DNA from: an uncultured Porphyromonadaceae bacterium
Lineage (GTDB): Bacteria > Bacteroidota > Bacteroidia > Bacteroidales > Muribaculaceae
Direction of reading: 5' to 3'
Length of the DNA stretch: 45,911 nt
NCBI GenBank assembly: GCA_947175295.1
Contig: CAMWMK010000020.1
Location: forward strand, 1-45,911
Shown here: in pieces, positions 9,574 to 19,160 of the stretch
Position numbering within the stretch: the stretch's first letter is position 1
Layout: each line of letters opens with the position of its first letter
Notes under the pieces: model-generated
What the model saw: the letters and a program-made list of their open reading frames with translations, nothing else
Databases searched by the model: none
What the model was told of the DNA's origin: nothing
Position numbers and translations under genes: made by a program

Positions 9574-9581
9574 TAATTTTG
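9574..9581 (+). promoter_or_regulatory. -7 promoter element upstream of the Crp/Fnr gene
   Basis: TAATTTTG fits the Bacteroidetes TAnnTTTG -7 box. No clear -33 TTTG is seen at the right distance. It predicts a leader of about 90 nt before ATG 9677. Confidence 0.5.
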
Positions 9582-9676
9582 CATACTCAATCAGGTAAAA
9601 ATCAGAACGCAGGCTATGCCTTGTAATAATCACTTATCGAAACAATTACAGGTTAGGTCGAATTTGGCATAAGATA

Positions 9677-10378
9677 ATGTTAAAGAAAAGTACGCTGGAA
9701 CATATCATAAGCAATGACATGTCGGAGATGTGGAATGCGCTTCTTCCCGAAGAAAAACGCATAGTCACCGACAACTTCACCATATCAAAGTTTAAGAAGA
9801 ACCAGATCATCTATTCCGAAACCGAACAGCCCGAATATCTCTGGTGTCTCTTAAAGGGAAAGGTAAAAATGTATAAGGCCGGCATCGGCGACCGGGTGCA
9901 GATACTGCGCCTTTACTGTCCCGTACAGTATTTCGGCTATAGGGCCTATTTCGCCCAAGAGCCATATCTCTCTTCGGTAGCTGCCGTAGAGGAGTCGGTG
10001 CTCGGCAGAGTGCCCATGCAGATAGTGGAGCGTCTTATAAGGGGAAACATCAACCTTGCGATGTTTTTCATCCATGAACTTTCCCGCAATCTCGGAGGCT
10101 CAGACACCAAGATAGTCAACCTCACACAGAAGCATATACGCGGGCGCCTTGCCGACGCACTTCTTCTGCTTCGCGACAACTATGGTCTTGAAGACGACGG
10201 AGCCACCCTCCGCATCTATATGAGCCGTGAAGACCTCGCCAGCCTCAGCAATATGACCACAGCCAACGCCATCCGCACACTGGCTACCTTCGTCTCTGAG
10301 AAACTCATCCTCGTAGACGGAAGAAAAATCAAACTCATCAATGAGGAGATGCTGCAGAAAATATCCAAAAACGGATAA
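9677..10378 (+). CDS. Crp/Fnr-family transcriptional regulator
   Basis: The 233-residue protein has an N-terminal cyclic-nucleotide-binding-type beta barrel (KFKKNQIIYSETEQPEYLWCLLKGKVKMYK, and VQYFGYRAYFAQEPYLSSVAAVEE), a long dimer helix and a C-terminal winged helix-turn-helix (MSREDLASLSNMTTANAIRTLATFVSEKLI). There is no cysteine cluster that would make it an iron-sulfur Fnr, so the signal it senses is unknown. It is a single gene with its own -7 element and a terminator. Genes it controls cannot be read from the sequence. Confidence 0.9.
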   Translation: MLKKSTLEHIISNDMSEMWNALLPEEKRIVTDNFTISKFKKNQIIYSETEQPEYLWCLLKGKVKMYKAGIGDRVQILRLYCPVQYFGYRAYFAQEPYLSSVAAVEESVLGRVPMQIVERLIRGNINLAMFFIHELSRNLGGSDTKIVNLTQKHIRGRLADALLLLRDNYGLEDDGATLRIYMSREDLASLSNMTTANAIRTLATFVSEKLILVDGRKIKLINEEMLQKISKNG

Positions 10379-10423
10379 AATGACTGCAGACCGCTATTGA
10401 CTGACATTTTCAATCCATATAAG

Positions 10424-10460
10424 AAAGGGCCGGAACCGCTTGAGAGCTGTTCCGGCCTTA
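10424..10460. terminator. Bidirectional terminator between the Crp/Fnr gene and menE
   Basis: GGCCGGAAC (10428-10436) pairs perfectly with GTTCCGGCC (10449-10457). The stem is preceded by AAGAAAG, which gives a T-rich tail for the reverse strand, and followed by TTATAAT. It serves both convergent genes. Confidence 0.75.
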
Positions 10461-10489
10461 TAATCATAATCCGAAGCCATTTTCATGAC

Positions 10490-11479
10490 TCAATCAGAAT
10501 GCAGGGCGTTACGAAGGGCCAACCGGTCGATCTTACCTTTTGACGTGCGGGGCAACGACGGAACAATGACGACATCCTTCGGAGCCTTGACGCCTAAATC
10601 CAAAATCTTGCGATACTGACGGAGCCTGACACCGACAGCATCCCGCAGCAATTCATCGTCGATCAAGTCTCCCTGCGACTCAATCACGAGAACAAGCTTC
10701 TCACCCCATTTTTTATCTGGCACCGAAGACAGGCAGTATTCAAAAGCGATGAAGGGACCGAGCCTGCTCTCGAGGTCTTCCGGATGGATTTTGATTCCAC
10801 CGCTGATGACCGCATGGTCGGCGCGTCCGAGAATGCGAAACTCATTCTCGCCTGTGAGCACAGCGATGTCGGTAGTGACGAGTTTCTCTCCGTCAGGCAT
10901 GGCAATGACGAGGCAGCCATCTTCAGTCAGGTCTACTGAAATACCGTCAAGAGTCTTGAACGAAGACTCCTCGCACTCCACTTTCCTCAGGGCTATGTGG
11001 GATGCGGTCTCTGTCATTCCGTATGACTCCCATACGGAATAAGGAGACAAGGCTATGCGCCTCCTCATGAGTGAAGGAATAGCCGATCCTCCGAGAAGTA
11101 TATTCCTGATGCCAGACCATACTTCAGGCGATTCAAGGACCCAATCCATCTGAGCCGGAACCATCGACAGCAGGTCGATGGATTCTTCATACGGTATGCC
11201 GTCAAGCGGATGGGAAGATGGAGTTTCCGAAGTAAGGCTGCATCCGGCCTCGTCGGCCCTTACTGTCATCATCATCGACGCTATATACATGAAATCAAGA
11301 CATGTATGAAGCCGACTGCCGGCGTCTATACCGAAAAAGGCATTTGTGCGCCTTGCGCTCCGGCGCATATATTCCTTCGGGAGCCTGATCTCCTTGGGCT
11401 TGCCGGTAGATCCCGACGTATGGCAGACTACGTAGTCGCTGCCGTCTTTCCATATTGCTTCAAATTCCTGCTGAGTCAT
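10490..11479 (-). CDS. menE: O-succinylbenzoate-CoA ligase
   Basis: The product belongs to the AMP-forming acyl-CoA ligase family and activates o-succinylbenzoate with ATP and CoA in menaquinone synthesis. The P-loop TSGSTGKPKEIRL is at residues 21-33 and the C-terminal hinge and lysine region reads FRILGRADHAVISGGIKIHPEDLE and LPRTSKGKIDR. At 329 residues it is short, as in other Bacteroidetes MenE. I chose the ATG at 11479, one base after the menC stop. A start at 11515 would overlap menC. The assignment depends on the adjacent men genes. Confidence 0.88.
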   Translation of the reverse strand: MTQQEFEAIWKDGSDYVVCHTSGSTGKPKEIRLPKEYMRRSARRTNAFFGIDAGSRLHTCLDFMYIASMMMTVRADEAGCSLTSETPSSHPLDGIPYEESIDLLSMVPAQMDWVLESPEVWSGIRNILLGGSAIPSLMRRRIALSPYSVWESYGMTETASHIALRKVECEESSFKTLDGISVDLTEDGCLVIAMPDGEKLVTTDIAVLTGENEFRILGRADHAVISGGIKIHPEDLESRLGPFIAFEYCLSSVPDKKWGEKLVLVIESQGDLIDDELLRDAVGVRLRQYRKILDLGVKAPKDVVIVPSLPRTSKGKIDRLALRNALHSD

Positions 11480-11480
11480 G

Positions 11481-12539
11481 TCAATACCTCCAATCAAGTG
11501 ATGCAAAGACTTCATCGCCTATCCGGGCTGACGCATCATAGCTCAGCCTATCGGACACAAGACGAAGCGGACATTCGAAATTATTTGTAAACAGGGCGCC
11601 GGTGCCGAGGCCCTGCGGCATATCCGTCTTAAGAGTGGCGGTCCACTGTGCAAGAGCGTTCAGACCTACGTTTGACTCCAAAGCTGAAGTCACCCACCAT
11701 CCGATGCCCCGCTCCTCAGCAAGACCTATCCATTCCTCAGCACCTGAAAAACCTCCGCATAGGGAAGGCTTCAGGATAATGAAGGCCGGCATGACCTCAT
11801 CAAGCAGGGTCTCCTTGGCTTTGCGGCCATAGACTCCGATCAGCGACTCGTCAAGGGCAATCTTCACCGGCGACACCTGGCAGAGGAATGCCATCAGTTC
11901 CGGCGAGCCAGGCCTTATCGGCTGCTCTATGCTGTGGACTCCAAGATCGGCAAGCCGCTTGAGGCGCGGAAGCGCGTTGTCCATAGTAAAAGCGCCGTTG
12001 GCGTCAACCCTCAGCTGCAGGCATGAGTCGGAATATCTCTTTCTGATATATTCCAGCATCTCCACTTCCTTATGCCAGTCGATCGCACCGATCTTCAGCT
12101 TGATACAGCGGAAGCCTTGACTTACCTTTTCATCAATCCTCGCCATCATCTCATCGAAACCTCCCATCCAGACAAGTCCATTAATCTCAATGGATCCTAT
12201 ACCGCGGGTAAATTCCGACGGGAAATAGACATGACGACAGCCTCCGGCGAAATCACGCAAAGCCTGCTCAAGACCGAAAAGGATGCTGCTATGGCGAGAA
12301 AGATCGGTCTCCTTGCCAAGAGCCATGTTGGCGAGCAGTTCTATCAGTTTGTAGCCATAGTTGCCGTCAGCCTCAGGAGAAAGCCCGGGAAATACGGAAC
12401 ACTCCCCTATTCCGAACCGCGACGGATCCGCCTCATCAAACACCTTGATGAAGAAAGTGGGCTTTTCAGTCATTACGCCACGGCTCGTCCCTGCCGGCTG
12501 CTTGAAATCAAGTATATATGGAGCGTAGGCGAGCCTCAT
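11481..12539 (-). CDS. menC: o-Succinylbenzoate synthase
   Basis: This 352-residue enolase-superfamily enzyme dehydrates SHCHC to o-succinylbenzoate. The residues expected in the barrel are visible: K147 and K149 (CIKLKIG), metal ligands D179 (LRVDANGAF), E205 (SIEQPI) and D230 (ALDESL), and K257 (ILKPSLCGG). The N-terminal capping domain has PAGTSRG. Its start overlaps the menB stop by 4 bp and menE starts right after its stop, so the three are translationally linked. Confidence 0.94.
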   Translation of the reverse strand: MRLAYAPYILDFKQPAGTSRGVMTEKPTFFIKVFDEADPSRFGIGECSVFPGLSPEADGNYGYKLIELLANMALGKETDLSRHSSILFGLEQALRDFAGGCRHVYFPSEFTRGIGSIEINGLVWMGGFDEMMARIDEKVSQGFRCIKLKIGAIDWHKEVEMLEYIRKRYSDSCLQLRVDANGAFTMDNALPRLKRLADLGVHSIEQPIRPGSPELMAFLCQVSPVKIALDESLIGVYGRKAKETLLDEVMPAFIILKPSLCGGFSGAEEWIGLAEERGIGWWVTSALESNVGLNALAQWTATLKTDMPQGLGTGALFTNNFECPLRLVSDRLSYDASARIGDEVFASLDWRY

Positions 12540-13351
12540 GGGAACATCGGATATTGGTCGAAGTCAGGGTCGCGCTTCTCAAGGAAAGCGTTCTTGCCTT
12601 CCTGGGCTTCATCCATCATATAATACATGAGGGTGGCGTCGCCGGCAAATTCCATCATGCCGCGCTGCCCGTCAAGCTCGGCATTGAGCGCCCTTTTGAT
12701 CATTCTTATCGCAAAGGGGGAACGCTTCATGATGGTACGGCACCATTCCACGGTGGTCTCCTCAAGCTTCTCAAACGGCACCACACAGTTGACCATTCCC
12801 ATTTCAAGCGCCTCCTGAGCGGTATACTGCTTGCAGAGAAACCATATCTCCCTGGCTTTCTTCTGCCCTACGCAGCGTGCGAGGTAGGAGCTGCCGAAAC
12901 CCGCGTCGAAGCTTCCGACCTTAGGCCCGGTCTGACCGAACCTCGCGTTTTCGGAAGCGATAGAGAGATCGCAAAGCACCTGAAGCACATTTCCTCCTCC
13001 TATCGAGTAACCATTGACCATTGCAATGACGGGCTTTGGAATGCTACGGATGGCATGGTGCATCTCAAGCACATTCAGGCGCGGAGTGCCGTCGTCGTCG
13101 ACATATCCGCCGATGCCCTTCACATTCTGGTCGCCGCCTGAGCAGAACGCCTTGTCGCCCGCTCCCGTAAGGACCACGACACGGATGTCGCTTCTCTCGC
13201 GGCAGATACGCATGGCGTCAAGCATCTCGAAGTTGGTCTTCGGTCGAAAAGCATTGTAGACCTTGGGCCTGTTGATTGTAATCTTCGCTATCCCCTCGAA
13301 TTCTTCAAAGAGGATATCCTCGTATTCCTTAATTGTCTTCCAGTCAAACAT
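12536..13351 (-). CDS. menB: 1,4-Dihydroxy-2-naphthoyl-CoA synthase
   Basis: The 271-residue crotonase-fold enzyme closes the second ring of menaquinone from o-succinylbenzoyl-CoA. Diagnostic segments are [32 protein letters not shown] (oxyanion hole) and [23 protein letters not shown], followed by the typical [21 protein letters not shown]. It lies 22 bp after menD and overlaps menC by 4 bp. Confidence 0.96.
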   Translation of the reverse strand: MFDWKTIKEYEDILFEEFEGIAKITINRPKVYNAFRPKTNFEMLDAMRICRERSDIRVVVLTGAGDKAFCSGGDQNVKGIGGYVDDDGTPRLNVLEMHHAIRSIPKPVIAMVNGYSIGGGNVLQVLCDLSIASENARFGQTGPKVGSFDAGFGSSYLARCVGQKKAREIWFLCKQYTAQEALEMGMVNCVVPFEKLEETTVEWCRTIMKRSPFAIRMIKRALNAELDGQRGMMEFAGDATLMYYMMDEAQEGKNAFLEKRDPDFDQYPMFP

Positions 13352-13373
13352 ATTCTATAAAAATTGTGCAATG

Positions 13374-15101
13374 TTAATTAGTTGAACGCTTATTGAAATA
13401 GCGGGTAAGGACCTCTGCGCTTTCCTTAGGAGGAGTGCTGACTACAAGCAGCCTTGGGAAATCGGATCTCTCAGCCAGCCATTGCATTCCGGAACGGAGC
13501 TGATCCATGTCGGCGACAGTCATGGTGTCAATGCCGTAGGCTTCCGCTATGTCTGCGATCTGAGGAAGATCGTTGACGCAGAAATAGCGTTCAAGCTTCT
13601 CTTCCGGAATCCCGGAAGTGGATTTGATGAAGCGGAAAATGCCGCCTCCCGAATTCTCCAACACCACGATCCTCATATCGTAAGGCATATCCCCAAGAGC
13701 GGAAGCTCCGGAGTCATAGAGCCATGATATATCGCCCGATATCAGGCAGGTCGTCCCCTTATAGGCCCATGCGCCCCCGACAGCAGTGGATGTGCTTCCG
13801 TCTATCCCCGATACGCCACGATTGCAATATTCGGCATGGCTTGAATGCGGTATAAGCTGCGAATACCTCACTGCGGTACCGTTGGATACGAATATATTAT
13901 CGAAACGTCCGTTAGTGAGCACATAGTCGAGAGCCTTCAGGTCAGACCAAGGAGAGCGGTCGATATATTCTCTGGAGAGAGACAGCGAGCGCTTCCTAAG
14001 TTCGAGCCATCGAGCGGCATATCCGGCTTCGGCATCCCTCCGCATCTTCCGCATCGCCCCGCACAACTGGCGAAGAAACGGAGCGGCGGCAACGTCTATC
14101 CTATGGGTAAGGGCCTTGAAGCAATCGCAGAAATAATTGGAATGCCCTATGCTCCAATGAAAACGCGGAGGATAATCGCGCAGGTATTGCTTCAGCATCC
14201 TCGATACGAGCGCACCCCCCATGGAAATGACCAGATCAGGACGCATCTCACGCTTCTGCTCCTCTGTCATGTCGCACAATACGGAATCCACCATAGTCGA
14301 CAGCGGCTGAGGATCATGAAGGTTGGCAAGAGTCTCAGCCATCACGGTTACGTTGGGATAGGAAGCAAACATACGGACAGCCCTGTCGAGCCTATGGTCA
14401 GGGGCAAGGAATCCGGCCACCAACAATATCTTAGCACCGGCCGCCATATCGGCCAACTGCCTGACCGCTTCCTGAGGCAGGGACTCAGCCTGGGAAGCCA
14501 GCATCACCGTCCTTTCCGACATAAGAGCGGAATCCATCTCCTCCAAGCCGCCCAAAGGCTCGGAAAGCTGGACATTGATATGGACCGGTCCCGGTTTTCC
14601 GTCCAAGGCCTTCAACATGGCCTCATTGACAGTCCTGTTGACAGTCCACATCACTTCCTCAGTGTATTCACGGGCGCTCCCTTCAGGAATGGCGCGCACA
14701 TCGTAGCTGCCCTTTACGAAATGATCAAGCACTCCATATTGGCGGATGGTCTGCGAGTCGTCCTGGTCAATCCATTCCCTCGGCCTATCGGCAGACACCA
14801 CAATCAAGGGTATGCCCGAATAATACGCTTCCGCTACCGCCGGCGCATAGTCGAGCACAGCGGTGCCTGACGTACAGATCAGCGCCACGGGCCTCTTCTC
14901 GACCAAAGCACATCCGTAAGCCTGGAATGCAGCGCTACGCTCATCTACCACAACGCGTTTGGCCAGCTCCCGGCAGGCATCGGCAGCAAGGAGCAGGGGC
15001 GTGTTGCGCGAGCCGGGACTGCAATAGGCAGTACGCACGCCATGAGCGAACATAAGTTCTATTATCTGACGGCAATATACGTTGGATGTATTGATGACCA
15101 T
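13374..15101 (-). CDS. menD: SEPHCHC synthase (menaquinone biosynthesis, ThDP-dependent)
   Basis: The 575-residue thiamine diphosphate enzyme joins isochorismate with 2-oxoglutarate. N-terminal features are GSRNTPLLLAA and the catalytic glutamate in VVVDERSAAFQAYG. The C-terminal ThDP domain has GISGIDGSTSTAVGGAW and LISGDISWLYDS, then VVLENSGGGIFRFI. It heads the cluster menD-menB-menC-menE. The isochorismate synthase gene menF, often next to menD, is not here: lipid A genes lie upstream instead. Confidence 0.95.
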   Translation of the reverse strand: MVINTSNVYCRQIIELMFAHGVRTAYCSPGSRNTPLLLAADACRELAKRVVVDERSAAFQAYGCALVEKRPVALICTSGTAVLDYAPAVAEAYYSGIPLIVVSADRPREWIDQDDSQTIRQYGVLDHFVKGSYDVRAIPEGSAREYTEEVMWTVNRTVNEAMLKALDGKPGPVHINVQLSEPLGGLEEMDSALMSERTVMLASQAESLPQEAVRQLADMAAGAKILLVAGFLAPDHRLDRAVRMFASYPNVTVMAETLANLHDPQPLSTMVDSVLCDMTEEQKREMRPDLVISMGGALVSRMLKQYLRDYPPRFHWSIGHSNYFCDCFKALTHRIDVAAAPFLRQLCGAMRKMRRDAEAGYAARWLELRKRSLSLSREYIDRSPWSDLKALDYVLTNGRFDNIFVSNGTAVRYSQLIPHSSHAEYCNRGVSGIDGSTSTAVGGAWAYKGTTCLISGDISWLYDSGASALGDMPYDMRIVVLENSGGGIFRFIKSTSGIPEEKLERYFCVNDLPQIADIAEAYGIDTMTVADMDQLRSGMQWLAERSDFPRLLVVSTPPKESAEVLTRYFNKRSTN

Positions 15102-15125
15102 AATGATTTACCAAAGATGCAGAAA

Positions 15126-15150
15126 GGAGCGACGCATCAGTCGCCGCTCC
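15126..15150 (-). terminator. Possible weak terminator between lpxA and menD
   Basis: GGAGCG (15126-15131) pairs with CGCTCC (15145-15150), and the loop can pair further. On the minus strand the hairpin is followed by TTTCTGC, which is only a short T-run, so it may attenuate rather than stop transcription. Confidence 0.4.
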
Positions 15151-15178
15151 CAATATCCTGATTTATTCAGTGTCTCGT

Positions 15179-15952
15179 TCAGATAGCCGACCTGACGATG
15201 CCACGATTGGAATTCTCTACGAAATCCACGATTTCATCACGGAATTTCGAGGGAGGACACACCTCGCGAATCATCTTGACAGCATTGGTGACATTAAGAT
15301 CGCTGAGATAGAGGATCCTGTAGATCTCCTGTATCTGCTGGATCTCCTCCGGCTTGAAGCCACGGCGCTGAAGACCGATGGAGTTGAGGCCGACGAAAGA
15401 GATCGGTTCACGGGCAGCCTTGATGAAAGGAGGAATATCCTTATTGACAAGAGCTCCACCCTGAAGCATGATGTTTCTTCCTATATGGCAGAACTGATGG
15501 ATAAGGCTTCCGCCACCGATCACCGCGCAATCGTCGACGATCACCTCTCCTGCAAGCTGGGCGGCATTGGAGATAATCACCTGATTGCCGATCACACAGT
15601 CGTGGGCTATATGGACATAGGCCATAAGCAGACAGTTGCTGCCCACTACAGTCTTTCCTTTAGACGCTGTGCCCCGGTGTACGGTGACGCATTCACGAAG
15701 CACAGTTCCGTCGCCTACATATGCATAAGTCTCCTCGCCGCGGAACTTAAGGTCTTGCGGGATAGCGGCCACCGTAACGCCGGGGAAGATCTTGACTCCG
15801 GCGCCAATACGGGCACCGGGATATATGTTGACGTTGCAGTCTATCTCGCAGTTATCACCGATCTCCACATCTTCGTGGATAGTGGTGAAATTGCCGATCT
15901 TTACATTGTTTCCGATCTTAGCATTGGGATGTATGCAGTTCATCTGACCCAT
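15179..15952 (-). CDS. lpxA: Acyl-ACP--UDP-N-acetylglucosamine O-acyltransferase
   Basis: The 257-residue enzyme performs the first acylation of lipid A synthesis. It starts with hexapeptide repeats of a left-handed beta helix (IHPNAKIGNNVKIGNFTTIHEDVEIG), keeps the active-site histidine region in LMAYVHIAHDCVIG, and ends with the helical C-terminal domain (LNSIGLQRRGFKPEEIQQI). Start at 15952 or at the internal ATG 15943 is equally plausible. It follows lpxC-fabZ by 4 bp and is last in the lipid A cluster. Confidence 0.97.
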   Translation of the reverse strand: MGQMNCIHPNAKIGNNVKIGNFTTIHEDVEIGDNCEIDCNVNIYPGARIGAGVKIFPGVTVAAIPQDLKFRGEETYAYVGDGTVLRECVTVHRGTASKGKTVVGSNCLLMAYVHIAHDCVIGNQVIISNAAQLAGEVIVDDCAVIGGGSLIHQFCHIGRNIMLQGGALVNKDIPPFIKAAREPISFVGLNSIGLQRRGFKPEEIQQIQEIYRILYLSDLNVTNAVKMIREVCPPSKFRDEIVDFVENSNRGIVRSAI

Positions 15953-15956
15953 AAGC

Positions 15957-17336
15957 TTACTTATTCTTTATGATTTGAGCCATGAATTCAGCTTCGCAGA
16001 CAATCTTCTCCCCTACGAAAGCGTAACCCTTCACCACAGCGCATCCTCTGCGGATCTCCGTCATGAGCGAGACGTTGAGAAGCAGAGTATTGCCCGGCAC
16101 CACTTTCTGACGGAACTTGACATTGTCTATCTTAAGGAAATAAGTGGAATACTTCTCCGGCTCCTCAAGGAAATTGAGCACAAGCACACCGGCTGCCTGA
16201 GCCATAGCCTCCACCTGAAGCACACCGGGCATCACCGGCTCTTCCGGGAAATGGCCCTGGAAGAAGGGCTCGTTGACAGTGACGTTCTTGACGGCCACAC
16301 AATGCTTGCGGTCAAGTTCGATCACCTTGTCGATCAGAAGGAACGGATAGCGGTGGGGAAGGAGCTTCTTTATTCCGTTGACGTCGATAAGCGGAGTGAG
16401 GTTGGGATTATAGATAGGGCTTTGGATTTCGGTATGCTTCACTTCCTTGCGGAGCATTCGGGCGAACTTGTTGTTGACGGTATGTCCGGGACGGATAGCC
16501 ACTACCCTGCCCTTCAGCGGACGGCCGATGAGCGCTATGTCGCCGATGACATCCATAAGCTTGTGGCGTGCGGGCTCATTGTCCCACTTCAACGGCTTCG
16601 GATTGATGTAGCCGAGCTTATCTACGGTCATATGCTCCACCTTGACAGCATCGCATATTTCATTTATCTTTTCCTGAGACACCGGCTGGTCGTAGATCAC
16701 TATGCTGTTCTGAAGGTCGCCGCCCTTGATGAGGCCATGCTGGAGGAGCTGCTCAATTTCGCGTACAAACACGAAAGTGCGGGCGCTGCCCACTTCCTGA
16801 CGGAAATCAGCGAGATCGTCGAGCACAGCAAACTGATTGGGGAGGATAGGCGAATTATATTCCACCATCACCTCAACGCTGAATCCCTCGTCGGGATATA
16901 TGGTGATCGTAGCGCCGTTCTCGTCCTTATACTGTATCTTCTCCTTTATGATATAGTAGTCTTTATCCGCATTGAGTTCCTCGAGTCCGACTTGTTCGAT
17001 CATATCGGTGTAGACAGTAGCGCTTCCGTCAAGTATGGGGAGCTCCGGTCCGTCCACCTCGATAAGGCAGTTGTCTATCCCGTAAGCGTAGAGAGCGGAC
17101 ATAGCGTGCTCAATGGTGCTGACGCGCGCCTCTCCTTTTCCTATGACAGTGCCGCGAGTAGTGTCGACCACATTCTCCGCAAGCGCGTCGACTACGGGCT
17201 GCCCTTCAAGATCCACCCTCTTGAACTTCACGCCGAAGTTTGCGGGAGCCGGATTGAAGACGGCAGTCAGCTGCCGGCCTGAATGAAGGCCTTTACCTTC
17301 CACCTTTATCGGGGCTTTTAAAGTAAGCTGATTCAT
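15957..17336 (-). CDS. lpxC-fabZ: Bifunctional UDP-3-O-acyl-GlcNAc deacetylase / 3-hydroxyacyl-ACP dehydratase (LpxC-FabZ fusion)
   Basis: The 459-residue protein fuses two enzymes. Residues 1 to about 300 are LpxC, the zinc deacetylase that commits UDP-GlcNAc to lipid A: the zinc-ligand helices are in STIEHAMSALYAYGIDNC and ARHKLMDVIGDIALIG, with GHTVNNKFA near its end. The rest is FabZ, the beta-hydroxyacyl-ACP dehydratase: LLPHRYPFLLIDKVIEL and the catalytic helix FFQGHFPEEPVMPGVLQVEAM. This fusion is a known Bacteroidetes feature that ties acyl-chain supply to lipid A. Confidence 0.97.
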   Translation of the reverse strand: MNQLTLKAPIKVEGKGLHSGRQLTAVFNPAPANFGVKFKRVDLEGQPVVDALAENVVDTTRGTVIGKGEARVSTIEHAMSALYAYGIDNCLIEVDGPELPILDGSATVYTDMIEQVGLEELNADKDYYIIKEKIQYKDENGATITIYPDEGFSVEVMVEYNSPILPNQFAVLDDLADFRQEVGSARTFVFVREIEQLLQHGLIKGGDLQNSIVIYDQPVSQEKINEICDAVKVEHMTVDKLGYINPKPLKWDNEPARHKLMDVIGDIALIGRPLKGRVVAIRPGHTVNNKFARMLRKEVKHTEIQSPIYNPNLTPLIDVNGIKKLLPHRYPFLLIDKVIELDRKHCVAVKNVTVNEPFFQGHFPEEPVMPGVLQVEAMAQAAGVLVLNFLEEPEKYSTYFLKIDNVKFRQKVVPGNTLLLNVSLMTEIRRGCAVVKGYAFVGEKIVCEAEFMAQIIKNK

Positions 17337-17414
17337 ATGCTATTTACGTTTAATTTCTTTTTTATCTTCTTATGGATTTAAGATATATGTATGGTTTCGA
17401 CGAATCGGGCCGCA

Positions 17415-18422
17415 TTATTTCTTGCGGTTCAATTCATCGAAAAGGTCTTTCAGTCTGTTGATGTAGACGGCGTTTCGGGCAAACTTGTGGATGTCAACAG
17501 CAGGGTATCCCATAAGCCTCTGTCCGTTGCCTACATTTCCCGGGATACCGGACTGAGCGCCGAATTCATTTCCGTCGCCGACATTGATGTGGCCTGCGAA
17601 GCCTACCTGACCGCCTACGCGGTTGCAGTCGCCGATCTTGGTGCTTCCGGCTACCCCCACCTGAGCGGCGAAGACATTGTCGCGTCCTATCTCAACGTTG
17701 TGGGCCACCATAATGAGATTGTCGAGTTTGGTGCCCTTCCCGATCTTAGTGGCTCCGAAAGTAGCACGGTCTACCGTAGTGTTTGCTCCGATCTCGACAT
17801 TGTCTTCGAGAATCACGATGCCGGTCTGGGGGAGTTTGTCGTATCCACCCTGAGGATTTGGAGCAAATCCGAACCCGTCGCCACCGATGACGACGCCGCT
17901 ATGAAGGATGCATCCGGCTCCGATGCGGCAACCTGCATAGACCTTCACGCCGGCATAGAGGATACAGCCCTCACCCACTTCGACGCCATCACCTATATAT
18001 GTCTGGGGATATATCTGGGAGCCTTTGCCGATGACCGCACCTTTACCTATATAAGAGAACGCACCGACATAGGCATCCTCCGGGATGTCCACGCCATCGG
18101 CTATGAAACAAGGATTCTCGATACCGCGCTTAGCCGGCACGGAAGCCTGGATGGCCCGCAGCAGCTCCGCCAAGGTCGCATAGGGATCGTCTACCCTGAG
18201 GAGGGTCACTCCGTTTGGGTTGGGATGGTCAAAAGCTGTAGATACCAAAACAGCCGACGCTTTGGTCGACTCAATGAAATGTGCGTATTTGGGGTTCGCG
18301 ATGAAAGTAAGCTGACCGGGACCGGCCTCTTCAATCTTCGCGAATCCATTTAGAACAATATCGGGGTCGCCATCAACGACTCCCTTAATCAGCGAGGCCA
18401 GGGCCCCTGTAGTCATTTCCAT
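17415..18422 (-). CDS. lpxD: UDP-3-O-(3-hydroxyacyl)glucosamine N-acyltransferase
   Basis: The 335-residue enzyme adds the second acyl chain in lipid A synthesis. It has the small N-terminal uridine-binding domain ([18 protein letters not shown]) and a long left-handed beta helix of hexapeptide repeats, with the catalytic histidine in [13 protein letters not shown] and the GGDGFGFAP segment typical of LpxD. The C-terminal helix carries the acyl-carrier contact. It is first in the lipid A cluster, with 78 bp before lpxC-fabZ. Confidence 0.97.
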   Translation of the reverse strand: MEMTTGALASLIKGVVDGDPDIVLNGFAKIEEAGPGQLTFIANPKYAHFIESTKASAVLVSTAFDHPNPNGVTLLRVDDPYATLAELLRAIQASVPAKRGIENPCFIADGVDIPEDAYVGAFSYIGKGAVIGKGSQIYPQTYIGDGVEVGEGCILYAGVKVYAGCRIGAGCILHSGVVIGGDGFGFAPNPQGGYDKLPQTGIVILEDNVEIGANTTVDRATFGATKIGKGTKLDNLIMVAHNVEIGRDNVFAAQVGVAGSTKIGDCNRVGGQVGFAGHINVGDGNEFGAQSGIPGNVGNGQRLMGYPAVDIHKFARNAVYINRLKDLFDELNRKK

Positions 18423-18718
18423 ATAGGTTTCAGTCGAGGAGAAGCTCTAATGAAAACATAAAAACAGACTTCATTTGCAGAAGAGTCTGCAAATATTTTG
18501 CAAATATCGTAAAAAAATCTGACATAGCAATAAATAAAGTATAAAAAAAGCATCCCCGACCCGTTTTTATTTATTTTTCACAATATTCTTAAGAATAGTT
18601 TTCGTCGTTTAAAAAATAATTGTTAATTTTGCACATAATTGTGTATGCCCTCCATAACAGGGACGGGAGCGCAACAGAGAAAACAAAACGAACAACTAAC
18701 CAATAAATCAAAAACGCA
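18423..18718. other. Divergent control region between lpxD and the methylmalonyl-CoA operon
   Basis: This A+T-rich stretch of 296 bp holds no gene. It contains the promoter of the rightward operon at 18624. No TAnnTTTG box with exact spacing is visible for lpxD on the minus strand, although two ATATTTG-like stretches (CAAATAT on the plus strand, near 18490-18507) are close to it. Confidence 0.5.
18600..18631 (+). promoter_or_regulatory. Promoter of the methylmalonyl-CoA epimerase/decarboxylase operon
   Basis: TAATTTTG at 18624-18631 matches the -7 element TAnnTTTG. A TTTTCG stretch about 20 bp upstream (18599-18604) is an imperfect -33 element. The leader would be about 80 nt. Confidence 0.55.
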
Positions 18719-19141
18719 ATGGAAATTTCCCACATCGAACACATCGGCATCGCCGTTCCCAACCTGGCAGAAGCCATCAAGTACTACGAAGACGTACTCG
18801 GCCTTAAGTGCTACAAGCAGGAAGTGGTAGAGGATCAGAAAGTGACAACCGCCTTCTTCAAGGTAGGCGACACAAAGATCGAGCTCCTCGAAGCCACCAG
18901 CCCCGACAGCACCATCGCCAAATTCATCGAGAAGAATGGCGGCAAGGGCGGCATGCACCATATGGCATTCGCAGTAGAGAGCGGCGTAGCCGAAGCTCTC
19001 GCAGAGTGTGAGGAGAAGGGAATCCGCACTATCGACAAAGCTCCCCGCAAAGGCGCCGACGGCCTGCAGATCGCTTTCCTCCACCCGAAATGCACGGAAG
19101 CCGTGCTCACCGAGCTTTGCGAAGATCCCTCAAAGAAATAA
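18719..19141 (+). CDS. mce: Methylmalonyl-CoA epimerase
   Basis: The 140-residue glyoxalase-fold enzyme interconverts (R)- and (S)-methylmalonyl-CoA on the route from succinate to propionate. The metal-ligand region ISHIEHIGIAVPNLAEAIKYY opens the protein, and the second half has KFIEKNGGKGGMHHMAFAVE and LHPKCTEAVLTELCE. It leads an operon in which the next gene, 19 bp on, encodes the decarboxylase that uses its product. Confidence 0.95.
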   Translation: MEISHIEHIGIAVPNLAEAIKYYEDVLGLKCYKQEVVEDQKVTTAFFKVGDTKIELLEATSPDSTIAKFIEKNGGKGGMHHMAFAVESGVAEALAECEEKGIRTIDKAPRKGADGLQIAFLHPKCTEAVLTELCEDPSKK

Positions 19142-19160
19142 TCATTCAAGCATCTGAATA

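Noticed and set aside
13845-14870. Plus-strand frame of 341 codons
   Set aside because: Antisense to menD; no recognisable protein pattern.
15975-17282. Long open frame of 435 codons on the plus strand
   Set aside because: It is antisense to lpxC-fabZ, whose protein is fully recognisable. G+C-rich codons leave the opposite strand open by chance.
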